A stretch of DNA of 64,000 nt from Faucicola sp902506225 (GTDB taxonomy: Bacteria > Pseudomonadota > Gammaproteobacteria > Pseudomonadales > Moraxellaceae), in assembly GCA_902506225.1 (NCBI GenBank), contig LR733345.1:1488001-1552000 (forward strand), in the 5' to 3' direction. Both the position numbers and the translations under genes were made by a program. Below are positions 57,462 to 64,000 of this stretch, one piece after another. Within the stretch, counting starts at the first letter, position 1. Every line of letters starts with the position of its first letter. A model generated the notes under the pieces. The model did no database searches and was not told the origin of the DNA. It was given only the letters and a program-made list of their open reading frames with translations.

Positions 57462-59156
57462 ATGCCAAAAAAACGGATTAATGACAAAGTCACTCAAATT
57501 CCCCCGACAAACAATGACAATGAAAACATCTGTGATTCCAATACGCAGTCAATTATTGAGCCCCAAGAAAATATTACCGAAATTTTGGCAAAACCAAACA
57601 AAACTGAAATTTCGGATTCTGATAAAAAAGCCAATACCGTCAGTATCAGTGAAGACGATGATAAGGTAAAACATTTTGATGATGCATCGGTGCATTTTGA
57701 TTTAATTAGCCCGCTAGATAACACCCGTATTAATTTAAAGCGTTACAAGCGTCAAGATGCCGTTAGCCATGCCTATGATTATGATGCTATTGTGATTGGC
57801 GCAGGACCCGCGGGTGAAGCGGCAGCGATGAAAATCGCCAAATCTGGGCAAAAAGTTGCCGTGATTGATCCACGCAAACAAGTGGGGGGCAACTGTACGC
57901 ACGTAGGCACGATTCCAAGTAAAGCCTTACGTCAGTCGGTGTTTAATATTATTGGTAATCGCCGCGATCCTATCTTAAACCAAGGCATTGACTATCATCA
58001 AATCCCACTCAATAAAGTATTAACCAAAGCGCGCGAAGTGGTGCGTAATCAGGTAGAAACCCATACCCGTTTTTATGAGCGCAATCAAATTGACTTAATC
58101 AATGGTTGGGCAAGTTTTAAAGATACCCATACCATTCATGTTGATATGAGTGATGGTACCGAGCAAGACATTACCTTTGAACAAGCCATTATTACTGTGG
58201 GTAGCCGTCCCTATCGCCCAGATTTGTTAGATTTTAGCCATCCTCGTGTGTTTGATTCCGATAAAATCCTACAAATGGATTATGTGGTACAGCGCATTAT
58301 TATTTATGGTGCAGGCGTGATTGGCTGTGAGTATGCGTCTATTTTTACCGGTCTGGGTTATAAAGTAGATTTGATTAATACCCAAGAGCAGTTGCTTAGC
58401 TATCTAGATGATGAGATTTCTGACGCGCTGTCGCATGACTTTAGGCAATTTGGCGTGTTGATTCGCAACAAAGAAGAAATCGAACGGCTAGAAACTTATG
58501 ATGACTGCGTGATTTTATACCTAAAAAGTGGTAAACGCATCAAATCAGATGCTATTTTATGGTCAAACGGTCGCTCAGGTAATACTGACAGTCTCAACCT
58601 TGCCGCCATCGGACTCACCGCAAACAGCCGTGGTCAACTAAAAGTCAATGAGCATTACCAAACCGATATCCCAAATATTTATGCAGCAGGGGACGTGATT
58701 GGCTGGCCATCGCTTGCATCGGCAGCTTATGACCAAGGACGCTGCGCCGCTGCTTATATGGTGGGGGATGAAAATGCACAACCTGTTCGCAGTGTGCCAA
58801 CGGGTATTTATACCATTCCTGAAATTTCAAGCATTGGCAAAAACGAACAAGAATTAACCGCCGAGAAAGTGCCGTATGAAGTGGGTCAAGCCTTCTTCAA
58901 ACACCTTGCTCGCGCACAAATCATCGGTGAGCGTAGTGGGGTGTTAAAAATACTGTTCCACCGTGAAACTTTAGAGATTTTGGGTATCCATTGTTATGGC
59001 AATCACGCCTCTGAAATTATTCATATCGGACAAGCAGTGATGGAAAGTAAAGGCGGCAATACATTAGAATACTTTGTCAATACCACCTTTAACTACCCAA
59101 CGATGGCAGAAGCCTATCGCGTTGCTGCGCTCAATGGTCTTAATCGGGTGTTTTAA
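57462..59156 (+). CDS. sthA: Soluble pyridine nucleotide transhydrogenase SthA, N-terminally extended
   Basis: SthA is a soluble FAD enzyme that passes reducing equivalents between NADPH and NAD+. The FAD fold is AIVIGAGPAGEAAAMKIA and the NAD fold is IIIYGAGVIGCEYASIFTG. CTHVGTIPSKALR has the family's single Cys in place of a redox-active pair. The C-terminus (EYFVNTTFNYPTMAEAYRVA) is nearly the same as in E. coli. A polar N-terminal extension of about 95-100 residues is not in E. coli SthA (466). ATG 57462 has GGGAG five bases upstream; ATG 57450 is the alternative. rsmG starts at its stop (TAATG). Confidence 0.95.
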   Translation: MPKKRINDKVTQIPPTNNDNENICDSNTQSIIEPQENITEILAKPNKTEISDSDKKANTVSISEDDDKVKHFDDASVHFDLISPLDNTRINLKRYKRQDAVSHAYDYDAIVIGAGPAGEAAAMKIAKSGQKVAVIDPRKQVGGNCTHVGTIPSKALRQSVFNIIGNRRDPILNQGIDYHQIPLNKVLTKAREVVRNQVETHTRFYERNQIDLINGWASFKDTHTIHVDMSDGTEQDITFEQAIITVGSRPYRPDLLDFSHPRVFDSDKILQMDYVVQRIIIYGAGVIGCEYASIFTGLGYKVDLINTQEQLLSYLDDEISDALSHDFRQFGVLIRNKEEIERLETYDDCVILYLKSGKRIKSDAILWSNGRSGNTDSLNLAAIGLTANSRGQLKVNEHYQTDIPNIYAAGDVIGWPSLASAAYDQGRCAAAYMVGDENAQPVRSVPTGIYTIPEISSIGKNEQELTAEKVPYEVGQAFFKHLARAQIIGERSGVLKILFHRETLEILGIHCYGNHASEIIHIGQAVMESKGGNTLEYFVNTTFNYPTMAEAYRVAALNGLNRVF

Positions 59157-59803
59157 TGGCGCAGATTAATGTAAAGCTACAACCCCAGTACCTAAAATTA
59201 CAGCCGCAGTTGCAACAAGCACTCTCTGAGTTAAGGTTGCAGCTATCGGATGAGCAGCAATTACAGCTACTGTACTATTTACAGCAGCTGTTATTTTGGA
59301 ATAAAGCGTATAATTTGACCGCTATCAAAGATGACCAACAAGCATTAATCAAACACATCTTTGATAGTTTGTCGATTGTGCCATTTTTGCCAGCCGGTGA
59401 TTTGCTAGATATTGGGACGGGTGCGGGTTTGCCAGCGGTGATAGTGGCTATTTGTCAGCCACAACGTGCGGTGACAGCACTCGATAGTAACCAAAAGAAA
59501 ATTCGCTTTATCAAACAAGTCGCCAGTGAGTTGGGGTTAAAAAATCTAACACCTATTGCCAGTCGTATTGAAGCGCACGCAGGTAGTTATCAAGTGATTA
59601 CCTCAAGGGCATTTGCATCACTGGTGGATTTTGTCACCCATAGTCAAAGCAAATTGGCAGATAATGGTGTCATTTGTGCCATGAAGGGGGTTGAACCTGT
59701 TGACGAGATTCAAGCGCTTCAAAATGAATGGCAAATTAATACCCAAGTGTTAACCGTACCACAGTTGCATGAATCACGCCATTTGATTTATTTGCAAAGA
59801 TAA
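59156..59803 (+). CDS. rsmG: 16S rRNA (guanine-527-N7)-methyltransferase RsmG
   Basis: RsmG (GidB) adds the m7G527 mark on 16S rRNA; its loss gives low-level streptomycin resistance in other bacteria. The SAM-binding motif is LLDIGTGAGLPAVIVAI. LFWNKAYNLTAIKD and VITSRAFASL are family motifs. The length, 215 residues, is standard (E. coli 207). The ATG overlaps the sthA stop by one base. A terminator and then parA follow. In many gammaproteobacteria rsmG lies between mnmG and parA; here sthA takes the mnmG position. Confidence 0.95.
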   Translation: MAQINVKLQPQYLKLQPQLQQALSELRLQLSDEQQLQLLYYLQQLLFWNKAYNLTAIKDDQQALIKHIFDSLSIVPFLPAGDLLDIGTGAGLPAVIVAICQPQRAVTALDSNQKKIRFIKQVASELGLKNLTPIASRIEAHAGSYQVITSRAFASLVDFVTHSQSKLADNGVICAMKGVEPVDEIQALQNEWQINTQVLTVPQLHESRHLIYLQR

Positions 59804-59815
59804 ATATCCCATTTC

Positions 59816-59859
59816 AGCCAGTTTTACCGGTATTAGGGTTTGAAAAACTGGCTGTTTTT
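59816..59859 (+). terminator. Terminator after rsmG
   Basis: AGCCAGTTTT (59816-59825) pairs with AAAACTGGCT (59844-59853), and GTTTTT follows. The loop is long (about 18 bases). It ends 45 bases before parA. Confidence 0.75.
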
Positions 59860-59904
59860 GACTACAATTTTCAACCTTTTTATCAACACATTGCGAGACA
59901 GTTC

Positions 59905-60705
59905 ATGGATATTTTAGCCATTGCTAATCAAAAAGGTGGGGTGGGCAAAACCACCACCGCGGTTAATTTGGCAAGTGCACTGGCACATCGCCGCAAAAAA
60001 GTTTTACTGATTGATTTGGATGCCCAAGGCAATGCGACCACGGCATCAGGGCTAGATAAACGCGAGTTAGAGTACAGTATTGCTGATGTGCTATTGGATG
60101 ATTTACCAATCCATGAGGCGATTGTCAAAACCCCGAATGGGTTTGATATTGTCGGTGCCAACAATGAATTGTCAGGCAGTGATTTGCATTTAAGTCAAAA
60201 GCCTGAAAATCATGCAATTTTGTCAAAAGCCATGCAGCAGCTCGCTGATATGCCTACCAAAAACGGCCGCGCGCCTAAACCTTATGATTTTATAGTGATT
60301 GACTGCGCGCCGAGTTTAAGTTTACTTACTATCAATGCAATGTGTGCCACATCAGGGGTGATTATCCCAATGCAATGTGAATATTTTGCATTGGAAGGAT
60401 TGGCGGATTTATCGCAAACCATTGAGCGTTTGAAGTCGCTAAACCCAAAACTGCATATCCGCGGTGTGTTAAGAACCATGTTCGACCCGCGCAATACCTT
60501 GGCAAATGATGTCTCTATGGAATTGATTGAGCATTTTGGTCCGATTTTATTTAATACCATCATTCCCCGTAATATTCGTCTAGCAGAAGCACCCGCGCAC
60601 GGTATCCCTGCGCTTGATTATGAGATGAATTCAAAAGGCTCACAAGCGTATATTCGCCTTGCCAATGAAATTATCAAGCAAAGTCGCCAATTCCAACTTG
60701 CCTAA
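59905..60705 (+). CDS. parA: Chromosome partitioning ATPase ParA (Soj)
   Basis: ParA is a Walker-type ATPase that binds DNA and, with ParB-parS, segregates the chromosome origin. The deviant Walker A motif is ANQKGGVGKTTTAVNLASAL, at residues 7-26. The later FIVIDCAPSLSLLTINA and RGVLRTMFDPRN are also typical. The length, 266 residues, is standard, without the N-terminal DNA-binding region of plasmid type Ib proteins. parB follows with a 178-base gap that has its own promoter-like element. Confidence 0.96.
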   Translation: MDILAIANQKGGVGKTTTAVNLASALAHRRKKVLLIDLDAQGNATTASGLDKRELEYSIADVLLDDLPIHEAIVKTPNGFDIVGANNELSGSDLHLSQKPENHAILSKAMQQLADMPTKNGRAPKPYDFIVIDCAPSLSLLTINAMCATSGVIIPMQCEYFALEGLADLSQTIERLKSLNPKLHIRGVLRTMFDPRNTLANDVSMELIEHFGPILFNTIIPRNIRLAEAPAHGIPALDYEMNSKGSQAYIRLANEIIKQSRQFQLA

Positions 60706-60795
60706 CTTAAGCTGTTTAGGCACTTTTTCTGTTAACTTGTTGGCGAGTGCGCACTGGCAAAAGCAATGAAAATATTTTTCAAGCAATAGCGAATC

Positions 60796-60804
60796 TGCTA
60801 AAAT
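60796..60804 (+). promoter_or_regulatory. Extended -10 element upstream of parB
   Basis: TGCTAAAAT (TAAAAT at 60799-60804) lies about 80 bases before parB. The -35 match is unclear. It is another copy of the recurring extended -10 motif. Confidence 0.35.
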
Positions 60805-60883
60805 AGCCAGTTCAAAAATGGCGGCAGTGGTTTAATTTTTTATCAGTCATTTTTAACTATTTAATGGCATTGGGAATTTCGAC

Positions 60884-62047
60884 ATGGTTAAAAAGCGTGG
60901 ATTGGCATCAAATCGAGGACTTGATGCGTTACTCGGCTCAATCAAAACAGAAAAATTGATTACCGGTAATCTAATCGATGCGAGTGTTCGAGCCGCTGTC
61001 GATGACGCGAAAAGCGCTGAAAAACTAAATGCCAAGTCAACCGATGCTGGGCAAAATGTCTCGGATGACGAATCAGCTGACGAATCTGCCGAAGCTAGCG
61101 ACACTATAGCTGTGGCCAAAAAATCGCCTACAGCTGCGGTAACCCCCAAACCATTTACCCCAAAATCCGCCAAAACACTAAAGTCCAGTAGCCATAACGC
61201 ACCCATAAATAACGATGCCAATGATAATAGTAATGTGGCTGGGTTAAATTTGATGCATATCAATGTCGCGTATTTGCAGCGTGGCAAGTATCAGCCGCGC
61301 ATTGATTTGGACGAAGATGCCTTGCAAGAGCTGGCAACGTCTATCAAGCAGCATGGCGTGATGCAGCCTATTGTGATTCGGCCCTTAGCCAAAATATTGC
61401 CCAATTCCCCCATTACCCATGAAATTATCGCGGGTGAACGTCGCTGGCGTGCGGCGCAAATTGCAGGTCTAACCCATATACCCGCCATCATGCGCCCAAT
61501 GTCAGATGACTTGGCAATCGCTTTGGCATTGATTGAAAACATCCAACGAGAAGATTTGAGCGTCATGGAACAGGCTGCCGCATTGCAGCGTTTTCATGAT
61601 GAATTTGGCATGAGTCATTCGCAAATTGCGGATGTTGTGGGTAAGGCGAGAACAACGGTTTCTAATCTGCTGCGTTTGAACCAATTACATGACGATGTCA
61701 AACAGGCACTAAACGAAGGTCAGATGGACATGGGGCATGCCAGGGCATTATTGGCGCTGTCACCCAAACAGCAGCCTGTTATTGCCAAAAAAATTATACA
61801 GGGCCAATTGACCGTCCGTCAGACTGAATCGTTAGTCAAAGATATTTTAAATCCAAAAGCGCCGACACAAAGCCAAGAAATTGATTATGATAGGCTACGC
61901 CTGAACCAACACCTCTCTGAGCAACTCGGTGCCGTGGTAAAAATCAAAGGCTCCTCAAAAGGCAAGGGCAGTATTGAGATATTTTTTCACAATGAAGAGG
62001 AATTACAAGCTTTGATTGTGCAGTTCCAGTCGCAACTTGAGCATTAA
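60884..62047 (+). CDS. parB: Chromosome partitioning protein ParB (Spo0J)
   Basis: ParB binds parS sites and spreads as a CTP-dependent clamp to load ParA-driven segregation. It starts with the usual VKKRGLASNRGLDALLG. A disordered Lys/Ser/Ala-rich stretch covers about residues 30-125. The ParB CTPase part follows (QPRIDLDEDALQELATSI, then the GERRWRAAQ motif). The DNA-binding helix-turn-helix is MSHSQIADVVGKARTTVSN. The C-terminal dimer domain ends the 387-residue protein. The long disordered N-terminal insert makes it larger than usual (about 290). I found no convincing parS in this window. Confidence 0.95.
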   Translation: MVKKRGLASNRGLDALLGSIKTEKLITGNLIDASVRAAVDDAKSAEKLNAKSTDAGQNVSDDESADESAEASDTIAVAKKSPTAAVTPKPFTPKSAKTLKSSSHNAPINNDANDNSNVAGLNLMHINVAYLQRGKYQPRIDLDEDALQELATSIKQHGVMQPIVIRPLAKILPNSPITHEIIAGERRWRAAQIAGLTHIPAIMRPMSDDLAIALALIENIQREDLSVMEQAAALQRFHDEFGMSHSQIADVVGKARTTVSNLLRLNQLHDDVKQALNEGQMDMGHARALLALSPKQQPVIAKKIIQGQLTVRQTESLVKDILNPKAPTQSQEIDYDRLRLNQHLSEQLGAVVKIKGSSKGKGSIEIFFHNEEELQALIVQFQSQLEH

Positions 62048-62110
62048 TCTTGCGCATTAGATTAGTTTTCTCAATTTATTAGTCATTGACATGCAAAGGC
62101 AGTATAACGG

Positions 62111-62734
62111 ATGTGGGAATTAGTTAAAGCAGGCGGTTGGTTGATGTGGCCCATTGTCCTATGTTCGATTTTGATGTTGATTATCATTATTGAGCGCGCG
62201 ATAAAACTTAAAGCCAGTACAGTGACACCCGCTCATCTGCGTGAACAATTGATGCAGCGGCTGATTGAGCAGGGCGACATTGATCGAGAATCGCTTGAGA
62301 ATGTCAAACTCAATTCGCCTTTGGGTGATATCCTCGCTGCGGGACTCATGAATCGCCAGCATGGAATTGATTCAATGACCATGCATATGGAAAACCGCGC
62401 CAGTATCGCCATTCACCAATTAGAAAAACATATCAATATGTTGGGTACCATCGGTGCTATCGCACCATTATTGGGTCTGTTAGGTACCGTACTGGGGATT
62501 ATTTCATCCTTCTTAGCGATTACCGAGGGTGCAATGCAAGATCCGACCATGCTGGCAGCTGGCGTATCGCAAGCGCTGATTACCACAGCAGGGGGCATGC
62601 TGGTTGCGATACCTGCAGTGATGGCGTACCGTATTTTTCAGCGCCGTATTATTGATATCAATGCCGCGTTTGAACAAGAAGCGGGTTTGATGATGCAAGA
62701 ACTACTGGACAATGGTCTAATCACGCCTCGTTAA
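62111..62734 (+). CDS. exbB: ExbB/TolQ-family proton channel protein
   Basis: This inner-membrane MotA/TolQ/ExbB-family protein forms a proton channel with ExbD and energises outer-membrane processes through a TonB-like partner. There are three predicted helices, with the first at the N-terminus (GWLMWPIVLCSILMLIIII). The conserved GAIAPLLGLLGTVLGIISSF is in the second, and GGMLVAIPAVMAYRIF in the third. Its 207 residues are typical. exbD follows after 30 bases, then msbA. The exbB-exbD-msbA order is common in gammaproteobacteria, and the actual partner protein is not in the window. Confidence 0.9.
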   Translation: MWELVKAGGWLMWPIVLCSILMLIIIIERAIKLKASTVTPAHLREQLMQRLIEQGDIDRESLENVKLNSPLGDILAAGLMNRQHGIDSMTMHMENRASIAIHQLEKHINMLGTIGAIAPLLGLLGTVLGIISSFLAITEGAMQDPTMLAAGVSQALITTAGGMLVAIPAVMAYRIFQRRIIDINAAFEQEAGLMMQELLDNGLITPR

Positions 62735-62764
62735 TGGCGTATAGCTGCGTAAAAGAGTCAAACC

Positions 62765-63220
62765 ATGCGATTTCGTAAACCCACGGTCGAACCTTTAGAA
62801 ATCAATCTTACCCCAATGATTGATTGCTTACTGTTTTTGATTGTTTTTTTACTGCTGTCGACCACTTTCAACCATTTTAGTAAACTCAATATCATTTTGC
62901 CGCAAGCAGAGGGCGTACCGATTACCGAGAAAAGCAAACGCATTGAAATCGCGGTGCAAAAAGATGGTAGTTATTTGGTCAATGGCATTGCCTTATCTGG
63001 TAATGGTGAAGCTGAATTGACGGCGATGATCCGTCAAGAAGCGGGTGAAGACCGAAAGCAGCTATTTGTTATCTCTGCCGATGCCGATGCCAGTCACCAA
63101 TCGGTGGTTAAAGTGATGGATACAGCGGGTAAAATGGGCTTTATGAATTTAAATATCAGTACCGTGATACCCGCCACTTCGCTCGATAGTAATATTGCCC
63201 CAGCGCCAGATGCCAAATAA
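62765..63220 (+). CDS. exbD: ExbD/TolR-family protein
   Basis: This is the partner of the adjacent ExbB-like protein. It is a single-span protein with a short cytoplasmic N-terminus and a periplasmic domain. The transmembrane helix PMIDCLLFLIVFLLLS carries the conserved proton-handling Asp. The periplasmic domain follows (SKRIEIAVQKDGSYLVNGIAL). Its 151 residues are typical. It lies 30 bases after exbB and 63 before msbA. Confidence 0.9.
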   Translation: MRFRKPTVEPLEINLTPMIDCLLFLIVFLLLSTTFNHFSKLNIILPQAEGVPITEKSKRIEIAVQKDGSYLVNGIALSGNGEAELTAMIRQEAGEDRKQLFVISADADASHQSVVKVMDTAGKMGFMNLNISTVIPATSLDSNIAPAPDAK

Positions 63221-63283
63221 TTTTTATTGTTCAATTTACTGATACAATAGCTGTTAAGTCGTTCTTTTATATATTGAGATGCC

Positions 63284-64000
63284 ATGACCGTTTCAAAACC
63301 TTCCAATGCTCACCCACGTTGGCAGACCTATCGAAGATTGCTAGGTTATCTCAAGCCGTATTGGTGGGCGATGATTTTCGTAGTCATTGGCTTTACCTTA
63401 AATGCAGGCACCGAAGTGGGCATTGCCAAGCTGGTCAAATTCATTATTGATGCGATTAATGAACGTGATCAAGCGCATATCAATCTTTTTCCAGCTTTAA
63501 TCGTATTGTTGTTTGTACTGCGAGGACTTAGCTCATTTTTGGGTAATTACTTTAGCGCAGTAATTTCACGCAATGTCGTCTATCAGCTGCGTATGCAAGT
63601 GTTTTCAAAATTGCTCAGATTACCCAGCCAATTTTATTTGAACCACAACGCCGGTCAGATTTCTGCAAAATTAATCTTTGATGTCGAGCAAGTGACTGCG
63701 GCGGGTACCGATACGCTTAAAACCTTGTTACGCGATGGTTTGACCGTGATTGGGTTGTTGGCGTTTTTGCTTTACAGTAATTGGAAATTAAGCTTGTCGT
63801 TGTTTGTGGTATTGCCACCGATTTTATTGTTAGTCGGTAAAGCCAGTAAACGCTTTCGTAACCTGTCGCGCGGTATTCAAAAATCCATGGGCGAGGTCAG
63901 TCATATTACCAATGAAGTCATCACAGGCTACCAAGTGGTCAAAAATTATGGCGGTCAGCAAAATGAGCTGACGCGGTTTAATAACGCCTCTTTAACCAAT
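63284..64000 (+). CDS. msbA: Lipid A export ABC transporter MsbA (3' partial)
   Basis: MsbA is the ATP-driven flippase that moves lipid A-core across the inner membrane. Only the first 239 codons, the start of the transmembrane domain, are in the window. ATG 63284 starts MTVSKPSNAHPRWQTYRRLL, followed by LKPYWWAMIFVVIGFTLN and the coupling-region segments QLRMQVFSKLLRLPSQFY and GYQVVKNYGGQ, as in E. coli. The nucleotide-binding domain lies beyond the window. A TGATACAAT sequence before it (TG at 63240-63241) may be a promoter. Confidence 0.9.
   Translation, partial: MTVSKPSNAHPRWQTYRRLLGYLKPYWWAMIFVVIGFTLNAGTEVGIAKLVKFIIDAINERDQAHINLFPALIVLLFVLRGLSSFLGNYFSAVISRNVVYQLRMQVFSKLLRLPSQFYLNHNAGQISAKLIFDVEQVTAAGTDTLKTLLRDGLTVIGLLAFLLYSNWKLSLSLFVVLPPILLLVGKASKRFRNLSRGIQKSMGEVSHITNEVITGYQVVKNYGGQQNELTRFNNASLTN

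Overview
The window looks like a stretch of core chromosome from a Moraxellaceae gammaproteobacterium, most likely Moraxella in the broad sense (for example an M. osloensis-like lineage). The reasons are the isc operon order, the fused TyrA-AroA protein, the two-domain polyphosphate:AMP phosphotransferase, a rubredoxin/rubredoxin reductase pair, a FFLEELY-like protein, the AT-leaning codon use, and Thr at the first GyrA quinolone position. Species assignment is inference. I see no prophage, insertion sequence, CRISPR array, rRNA or tRNA.

Layout. 1-6.8 kb: tail of an unknown membrane protein, then iscR-iscS-iscU-iscA-hscB-hscA-fdx, which builds iron-sulfur clusters. 6.8-10.6 kb (minus strand): pap and ppiD. 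10.8-15.3 kb: a FFLEELY-like protein and the ubiquinone genes ubiE, ubiJ and ubiB. 15.3-18.0 kb (minus): an alpha/beta hydrolase and rubA-rubB; rubA codes for only 54 residues. 18.4-20.0 kb: apt and tal, facing each other. 20.4-25.8 kb: pheA, hisC, an EamA transporter and tyrA-aroA, for aromatic amino acids. 25.9-28.0 kb: rarD, folB and a divergent folK. 28.0-30.2 kb (minus): a PilR-type regulator and a Kazal-like lipoprotein. 30.6-33.2 kb: rnz and a lipoprotein glycerophosphodiesterase. 33.6-36.5 kb: three-gene transhydrogenase pntAA-pntAB-pntB. 36.6-37.3 kb: a thioesterase-like gene and iscX, about 30 kb from the rest of isc. 37.5-44.1 kb: dapE, a LysE/ArgO exporter, a 2OG-Fe(II) oxygenase, rlmJ, pssA and a lipase-like lipoprotein. 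44.6-53.5 kb: gyrA, a glutathione S-transferase and aceE-aceF. 53.6-59.8 kb: divergent ppsA/ppsR, then sthA-rsmG. 59.9-64.0 kb: parA, parB, exbB, exbD and the start of msbA.

Functional themes are Fe-S assembly; respiration and redox balance (ubi genes, Pnt plus SthA, rubredoxin); the pyruvate node (AceEF, PpsA/PpsR); aromatic and folate synthesis; and envelope lipid synthesis.

The main unexplained signal is not a gene. Short tandem duplications (about 7-22 bp, 2-6 copies) recur in the noncoding gaps, and several span the stop codon of a gene and duplicate its last codons. The clearest is six 15-bp units at the end of tal, each ending with an in-frame stop. Similar arrays lie at the ends of rubB, the Kazal lipoprotein gene, iscS, ubiJ, pap and the lipase gene. 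Other points are a candidate IscR site over the iscR -35 element, a 14-bp perfect hairpin between iscU and iscA, and a recurring extended -10 motif, TGCTANAAT.
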